Below are positions 59,898-64,000 of a stretch of DNA of 64,000 bases, piece by piece. A program made the translations under genes and the position numbers. Location of the stretch: contig CAWESL010000002.1 in NCBI GenBank assembly GCA_963811705.1, forward strand, positions 186,001-250,000, written 5' to 3'. The notes beneath the pieces were generated by a model. The model did no database searches. It saw only the letters and a list, made by a program, of their open reading frames with translations, and had not been told where the DNA came from. The DNA comes from DATJPR01 sp963811705. Its GTDB lineage: Bacteria > Bacteroidota > Ignavibacteria > UBA10030 > UBA6906. Position 1 is the first letter of the stretch; every line of letters begins with the position of its first letter.

Positions 59898-60158
59898 ATG
59901 ACGACCACATCCAGGCTCTTTACAGGACTGTTTCTTCTTGCTGCCGCTGTTGCTCCCGGGGTAGCTCAGGACCGGTCGCTTAACGGGAGATCTGCCATCG
60001 AGATCTGTCTTGGGTTCTGGGGTGGGACGAGCGGATTCACCGGGAGCATCGATTATGCATACTGGCTTCGGGAAGGCCTTGCATTGACGCTGACCGGTGG
60101 TCTCCTTTCTGCAAAGGCGAGTTCTGCCGTGAATCGGTGTTTCAATAGAAAAGCATGA
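59898..60158 (+). CDS. Truncated outer-membrane barrel-like protein
   Basis: Open frame of 86 residues with a signal peptide (about 1-23, VAPGVAQ) and two barrel-like strands (IEICLGFWGGTSGF, DYAYWLREGLALTLTGGLL). Such proteins normally continue for 150 or more residues; here it stops at RCFNRKA and overlaps the next gene by ATGA. An internal deletion is likely. GGAGGTG lies upstream and a strong promoter at 59782, so it may still be expressed. Confidence 0.55.
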   Translation: MTTTSRLFTGLFLLAAAVAPGVAQDRSLNGRSAIEICLGFWGGTSGFTGSIDYAYWLREGLALTLTGGLLSAKASSAVNRCFNRKA

Positions 60159-60565
60159 ACATTCTCCCGGAGTCCTTGCCGAACAGATCAACGTCCAAGT
60201 CCGATGTCGGGCTACTGCGACGACTGCTTTTCTGGCTTTCCTACAATCGATACACGATCCTCCTGTATGCCGGCGGGATTGTTCTCCCCATGGGCTCCAT
60301 CATTCTCGTCCTCACGCTCCTTGCTATCGTGTTTACGCCGTTCATGCTTTATGTCCTTCACCGGAACAGGAAATACGGCTGGATCTTCAGCTTTGCCGTC
60401 CTCGTCGGGGGTCCGACCATTCTGGCGTTTGTACCGACCGGCAGCATTGTTCTGAATACCGCTCTCCACTTCCTGCCACTGATCACGTTCTATCTGTACT
60501 GCTATGTCCTGCGCTTTTCGACGAGCGAATGGATCACCGACGAGGGATTCGTTGACGAGCTCTAG
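60155..60565 (+). CDS. Small hypothetical membrane protein
   Basis: Protein of 136 residues with about four TM helices (about 35-60, 62-80, 84-104, 108-125) and charged ends. No family recognised. ATG 60155 overlaps the truncated barrel gene. It may be an independent gene joined to that frame by the same deletion. Confidence 0.6.
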   Translation: MNILPESLPNRSTSKSDVGLLRRLLFWLSYNRYTILLYAGGIVLPMGSIILVLTLLAIVFTPFMLYVLHRNRKYGWIFSFAVLVGGPTILAFVPTGSIVLNTALHFLPLITFYLYCYVLRFSTSEWITDEGFVDEL

Positions 60566-60615
60566 AATCTCGCCTCGCCCCTTCCCAGTCTTTCCCTCAA
60601 CGCCGTTCCCCGTCG

Positions 60616-60643
60616 CCTGTCCTCTGGCTCCTGTCCCCTGTTA
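60616..60643. repeat. Intergenic C-rich heptad repeat
   Basis: CCTGTCC, TCTGGCT, CCTGTCC and CCTGTTA run in 7-bp phase between two genes. Similar in period to the repeats at 9667 but different in sequence. Confidence 0.4.
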
Positions 60644-60812
60644 GCGCTTTTCGATTTTAAATGTTACCATGTAATGCGAACAAGCCAATGTTCCCTGGCA
60701 ACGTGCCCCCCGGGGAGAAAGGTCTTCCTCCGGAATCCGGCGATCGCGGCTTTGGCAATTGACTGCAACCCCCATGCTCGACAATCGGCAGACAGCGTGG
60801 ATGGAGTTTTCA

Positions 60813-61154
60813 ATGATCCGAAATGTGACGGCCTTCATGCGATCCCTGGGACTTGAGCCATTCCTCTGGACAGCGGCTCTGGGATATTTCGCGTTGATCG
60901 ATCCGTCGACCACGCCGATGTTTTCGCTCTGCCCGTTGCACAATCTCGGCTTTCCGTACTGCCCGGGATGCGGATTGGGCAGATCGATTTCCTTTTTGCT
61001 TCACGGCGACGTCGGGCGCTCCTTCGGTACGCACATCCTCGGAATTCCCGCAACGCTGATCATCGTCACGCGCGTTTTCTCCATCGGCAGATCAACGCTG
61101 GAGAGGCGCCTCTTCATTCAACCCGGACAATCTCAAGGCAACGGAAATGGCTAA
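60813..61154 (+). CDS. DUF2752 membrane protein
   Basis: Small membrane protein of 113 residues with the DUF2752 signature CPLHNLGFPYCPGCGLGRS, two TM segments and a Cys-rich loop. ATG 60813 has GGAG 6 bp upstream; an 18-residue in-frame extension is less likely. It overlaps the TM2 gene by 8 bp, a pairing seen often in Bacteroidota. Function unknown. Confidence 0.88.
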   Translation: MIRNVTAFMRSLGLEPFLWTAALGYFALIDPSTTPMFSLCPLHNLGFPYCPGCGLGRSISFLLHGDVGRSFGTHILGIPATLIIVTRVFSIGRSTLERRLFIQPGQSQGNGNG

Positions 61155-61500
61155 CGTCCTGCAATTGATGCCCACGCTCGAAGGCGATGAAATGGTATTT
61201 ATCCAGGGTCTCCTCAAAGACATGCCGGACAATCAGGCACAGCAATTTGCCACTGTCTATAACAGTCGAAGGAAGGACCCCCAGACCATACTCCTGACCA
61301 CGTTGCTCGGGTTCATCGTCCTCGCAGGAGTCCAGCGGTTCATCGTGGGCCAGATTGGCATGGGCCTGCTCTACCTGTTCACCGCAGGATTTTGTTTCAT
61401 CGGCACCATCATCGACCTTGTGAATCACAAGAAGCTCGCGTTCGACTACAACACGCAGGTCGCTCAACAAGTCGTCGTGATGGTCAAGGCTTCCAACTAA
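61147..61500 (+). CDS. TM2 domain protein
   Basis: Protein of 117 residues with an N-terminal helical segment (LEGDEMVFIQGLLKDM) and a TM2 domain (about 45-95; LLGFIVLAGVQRFIVGQIG, then a second helix with LYLFTAGFCFIGTIIDL). Translationally coupled to the DUF2752 gene by an 8-bp overlap. Confidence 0.88.
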   Translation: MANVLQLMPTLEGDEMVFIQGLLKDMPDNQAQQFATVYNSRRKDPQTILLTTLLGFIVLAGVQRFIVGQIGMGLLYLFTAGFCFIGTIIDLVNHKKLAFDYNTQVAQQVVVMVKASN

Positions 61501-61690
61501 GCGCGACCGCAGGGGCGGCGGACACTCTCGGACTTTCGTCCTCTGATTTGGGATCAGGCAGCGTCGTCATTGTCTCACTCCTCCCTGCGGAACGAACTTC
61601 ATCCATGCGCTGATGAAACGCTGCTCTCCGTCGATTACCGGGCAACGACCAGTCGTATGCTTCCAGGGTTCTTATGCTCGCAAATGTGCA

Positions 61691-62146
61691 ATGATAACAC
61701 TCCTGAGAACCAATTCTGAACATCGGGATTTCGTTGAGCTTGTGCGACTGCTCGACGCCGACCTGGCGAAGAGGGACGGCGCGGATCACTCCTTCTATGC
61801 CCAGTTCAACACGATCGACAAGATCAAGTATGTTGTCGTCGCCTATGAGAATGAACGACCGGTGGGTTGCGGAGCGATAAAAGAATACGCCCACGGCACG
61901 ATGGAGGTCAAGCGGATGTACGTTCCCCCGGAGCACAGAAAGAAAGGCATTGCCTCAAACATCCTCTCCGAATTGGAACGATGGGCAGTGGATCTCACGT
62001 ATACAAAATGCATCCTGGAGACCGGCAAGCAACAGCCGGAAGCAATAGCACTTTACAGGAAGAATGGCTATCGCATCATCCCGAACTACGGCCAGTACGC
62101 TCAGGTCGGGAACAGTGTTTGTTTTGAAAAAGCTCTGGGGAGGTGA
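61691..62146 (+). CDS. GNAT family N-acetyltransferase
   Basis: Acetyl-CoA-dependent acetyltransferase of 151 residues. Acceptor side VGCGAIKEYAHGTMEVKRMY, acetyl-CoA loop PEHRKKGIASNILSELE (the Q/R-x-x-G-x-G/A motif), and C-terminal EAIALYRKNGYRIIPNYG. ATG 61691 fits the usual N-terminus; there is no good Shine-Dalgarno, and the frame extends to 61613. Substrate unknown. Confidence 0.88.
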   Translation: MITLLRTNSEHRDFVELVRLLDADLAKRDGADHSFYAQFNTIDKIKYVVVAYENERPVGCGAIKEYAHGTMEVKRMYVPPEHRKKGIASNILSELERWAVDLTYTKCILETGKQQPEAIALYRKNGYRIIPNYGQYAQVGNSVCFEKALGR

Positions 62147-62205
62147 ATGATCGCGGTCAGCGGAACTGCCGGGGATGGAGGGCGGTCAAAGAGAAAGGAG
62201 CACCG

Positions 62206-63024
62206 ATGAGCTTCAGTCAAAACGACATCACGAGGTATCTCGGCGTGCTCGGCGTCGAAGCCGGCAAACCGGACCTCGAGACACTCACGCGGATTGTCCG
62301 GGCGCACTTGACGAAAATCCCGTTTGAGAACATCTCGAAACTGTTCTCCATGAAATCGTCAGGCCGTCCGGAACTTGCAGATTTCTCACAGTACCTCCAC
62401 GGGATCGAGCGGTACCATTTTGGCGGGACGTGCTATTCCACGAACTATTATCTGTCACAGCTTCTCAACGCCCTGGGGTATGACGCCGCGTTCTGCGGCG
62501 CGGACATGAGTAAACCCGACGTCCACGTTGTCAGCATTGTCACGGTCGCAGGGAGAGAGTACATTGTTGATGTCGGCTTTGCTGCGCCGTTCCTCGACCC
62601 CCTCCCGCGCGATCTGTCGACCGACCATGCCATCACCTTCGGGACGGATCGCTACGTGCTGAGCCCGCAGGACGCCACCGGACGATCCCGTCTCACCCTC
62701 TACAGAAACGGGACCGCGCGACTCGGCTACGTTGTGAACCCGCGGCCGAGGCGGATCGAAGAGTTCACTCAGGTGATAGCAGATTCCTACCGCCAGACTT
62801 CAACCTTCATGAACGCCATCCTGCTGACCAAATTTGGGGTTGATCATTCCATGGTGATACACAACCTGACACAGATCGAATTCCACGGCGGCTCACCCCG
62901 GAAAACGGACCTCAAATCCGTTGATGGACTCATTGCGGCTATCCAGACCCACTTTTTAATCCCCGCTGAGGTCTCGCGTCCGGTGATCGATGGATTATCG
63001 ATGGCACAGGATGCATGGGGTTAG
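62206..63024 (+). CDS. Arylamine N-acetyltransferase
   Basis: Acetyl-CoA-dependent enzyme of 272 residues with the catalytic triad Cys76 (GGTCYSTN), His107 (DVHVV) and Asp122 (DVGFAAP), as in known family members. N-terminal LTKIPFENISKLF is also typical. ATG 62206 has AAAGGAG upstream. The GNAT gene ends 59 bp before it, so the two are probably co-transcribed. It may detoxify arylamines or hydrazines. Confidence 0.92.
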   Translation: MSFSQNDITRYLGVLGVEAGKPDLETLTRIVRAHLTKIPFENISKLFSMKSSGRPELADFSQYLHGIERYHFGGTCYSTNYYLSQLLNALGYDAAFCGADMSKPDVHVVSIVTVAGREYIVDVGFAAPFLDPLPRDLSTDHAITFGTDRYVLSPQDATGRSRLTLYRNGTARLGYVVNPRPRRIEEFTQVIADSYRQTSTFMNAILLTKFGVDHSMVIHNLTQIEFHGGSPRKTDLKSVDGLIAAIQTHFLIPAEVSRPVIDGLSMAQDAWG

Positions 63025-63036
63025 AAAGGAATACCG

Positions 63037-64000
63037 ATGCGAACACGATGGGTCATCGCCTTTTTTCTCGTTGCTTCCTCTGCTGCCCGGGGACAACAGG
63101 GAGACTTTCGAGACACCGCCGCGGCGTATTTCGATGAAATCAGAACAGCCACCGCAGAACACACAGACCTCTGGGGTGCCGACCTCTACGGCCCGATTCT
63201 TCTCGTCCGTCCTGCGAACGGCGCTCTCTATGCCAATTCGCCGGACTCAGCAGGCAATCTGAAAAAGAACGGGGAGGTGTTCACCGGCTTCTTGCCGCGG
63301 GCCGTGAACATCGCGAATACCGCTCTCCGGTGGGGCGGCGTGCATTGGGCTTTGATCATGCTTCCGCTTCCGGAGGACCGCGCCGACCGGATCAATCTCC
63401 TGGCGCATGAATTGTTTCATCGGGATCAATCCCGGCTGGGCTTCAAGCTCCAGAATCCCGCGAACAATCATCTCGATCAGAAGGAAGGCCGGGTTTCCCT
63501 TCGACTGGAACTCGAAGCACTGAAGGCGGCACTCCTCGCAGACTCATCGGCGGAAATGAAATCGCGCCTGACCGACGCGCTCTTGTTCAGGCGATATCGC
63601 AACACCCTCTATCCCGGCTCCGATTCCACGGAAAATCAGTTGGAGCTGAATGAAGGGCTCGCGGAATACACGGGCATTGCAGTGAGCGGACGGACCGACG
63701 AGCAAATGCGTGCGCATTTCCTCAGCACCTTGAGTGCGTTCTACGATAACCCGACGTACGTCAGATCATTCGCCTATCAGACGATCCCCCTCTACGGATA
63801 CCTCCTTCGACGGACAGAACCGGATTGGACCAGACAGATCTCGCCTGCGACGAACCTCGCTGACTTCTTCATCAAAGCGTTTGCCGTCAGGATCCCGGCA
63901 GACTCTGACAGTGCCGTCACCCGGATCGGTGAGCACTATCATCGATCACAGCTTGTCCAGGAGGAGACTGCACGCGAGGAGAGGATCGCGCGGCTGTTTG
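63037..64000 (+). CDS. Exported zincin-like metallopeptidase, partial
   Basis: Open frame of 321 codons, running off the right edge. Signal peptide about 1-20 (VASSAARGQ). Zinc motif HELFH at 124-128, with the likely third ligand Glu206 in NEGLAEYTG, about 80 residues on, a gluzincin-type arrangement. ATG 63037 has AAAGGA upstream and starts 12 bp after the arylamine acetyltransferase stop, so it is probably in the same operon. Substrate and full length unknown. Confidence 0.75.
   Translation, partial: MRTRWVIAFFLVASSAARGQQGDFRDTAAAYFDEIRTATAEHTDLWGADLYGPILLVRPANGALYANSPDSAGNLKKNGEVFTGFLPRAVNIANTALRWGGVHWALIMLPLPEDRADRINLLAHELFHRDQSRLGFKLQNPANNHLDQKEGRVSLRLELEALKAALLADSSAEMKSRLTDALLFRRYRNTLYPGSDSTENQLELNEGLAEYTGIAVSGRTDEQMRAHFLSTLSAFYDNPTYVRSFAYQTIPLYGYLLRRTEPDWTRQISPATNLADFFIKAFAVRIPADSDSAVTRIGEHYHRSQLVQEETAREERIARLF

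Noticed and set aside
61507..61590. Long-range hairpin CCGCAGGG/CCCTGCGG after the TM2 gene
   Set aside because: The 8-bp arms are 68 nt apart with no U-tract; could easily be chance in GC-rich DNA.

Overview
The window looks like a Bacteroidota/Chlorobi-group bacterium, most likely an Ignavibacteria-type lineage with fairly high GC. The main clue is five secreted proteins ending in a type IX secretion (T9SS) type A sorting domain with the N-x-N-Y-P-N-P-F-N-P signature. GWxTD, DUF3160 and DUF4097 proteins fit the same groups. Several promoters read TTGACA-N16/17-TAnnTT(T). I see no rRNA, tRNA, CRISPR array, transposase or phage gene.

Layout. 1-2.7 kb: OmpR-type two-component operon with a DUF2231 membrane protein, flanked by PmrA-box-like 11-bp direct repeats. 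2.9-13.1 kb: secreted proteins (M64 and M4 metallopeptidases, DUF3160 protein, a TonB-C/parvulin lipoprotein), three with T9SS tails. 13.4-15.0 kb: YCII/DGPF protein plus its ECF42-type sigma factor. 15.2-23.9 kb: a co-directional block of eight exported proteins, five or six of them LPP20/FlgT-like, with a transglutaminase-like protein and a YfaP-like protein. 24.4-26.1 kb: lipoprotein with one CxxCH haem motif. 26.3-32.0 kb: sigma-54 activator, then a palindrome-rich control region, then an operon of two DxDGDG secreted proteins, a beta-barrel protein and a PAS histidine kinase. 32.1-41.4 kb: YdjC-like deacetylase, DinB, LamG/P-domain T9SS protein, aldo/keto reductase, SucA, another T9SS protein.

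41.6-49.3 kb: a tight six-gene operon encoding a Hyf/Hyc-like membrane complex. Its large subunit has lost both CxxC nickel-ligand motifs (S233-G-D-S236 and S525-Y-S-G528), while the ferredoxin and N2-type cluster cysteines are intact. This is an energy-converting-hydrogenase-related (Ehr) complex rather than a hydrogenase, and is the most interesting system here.

49.4-52.5 kb: ECF sigma, anti-sigma with HEAT-like tail, two DUF4097 proteins. 52.5-54.5 kb: nucleotidyltransferase and GHMP sugar kinase pair. 54.6-57.8 kb: very large GWxTD protein. 58.2-64.0 kb: small accessory genes (ArsR with SRPBCC partner and clear operator, DUF2752-TM2 pair, GNAT, arylamine N-acetyltransferase, a truncated beta-barrel start) and a zincin-like protein running off the right edge.

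Repeats: a degenerate heptanucleotide tandem repeat (CAGTGGA-like) lies inside the sorting domains of two T9SS genes and in intergenic DNA. A C/G-rich element is found downstream of the same two genes, and a stranded T9SS-tail fragment follows one copy.
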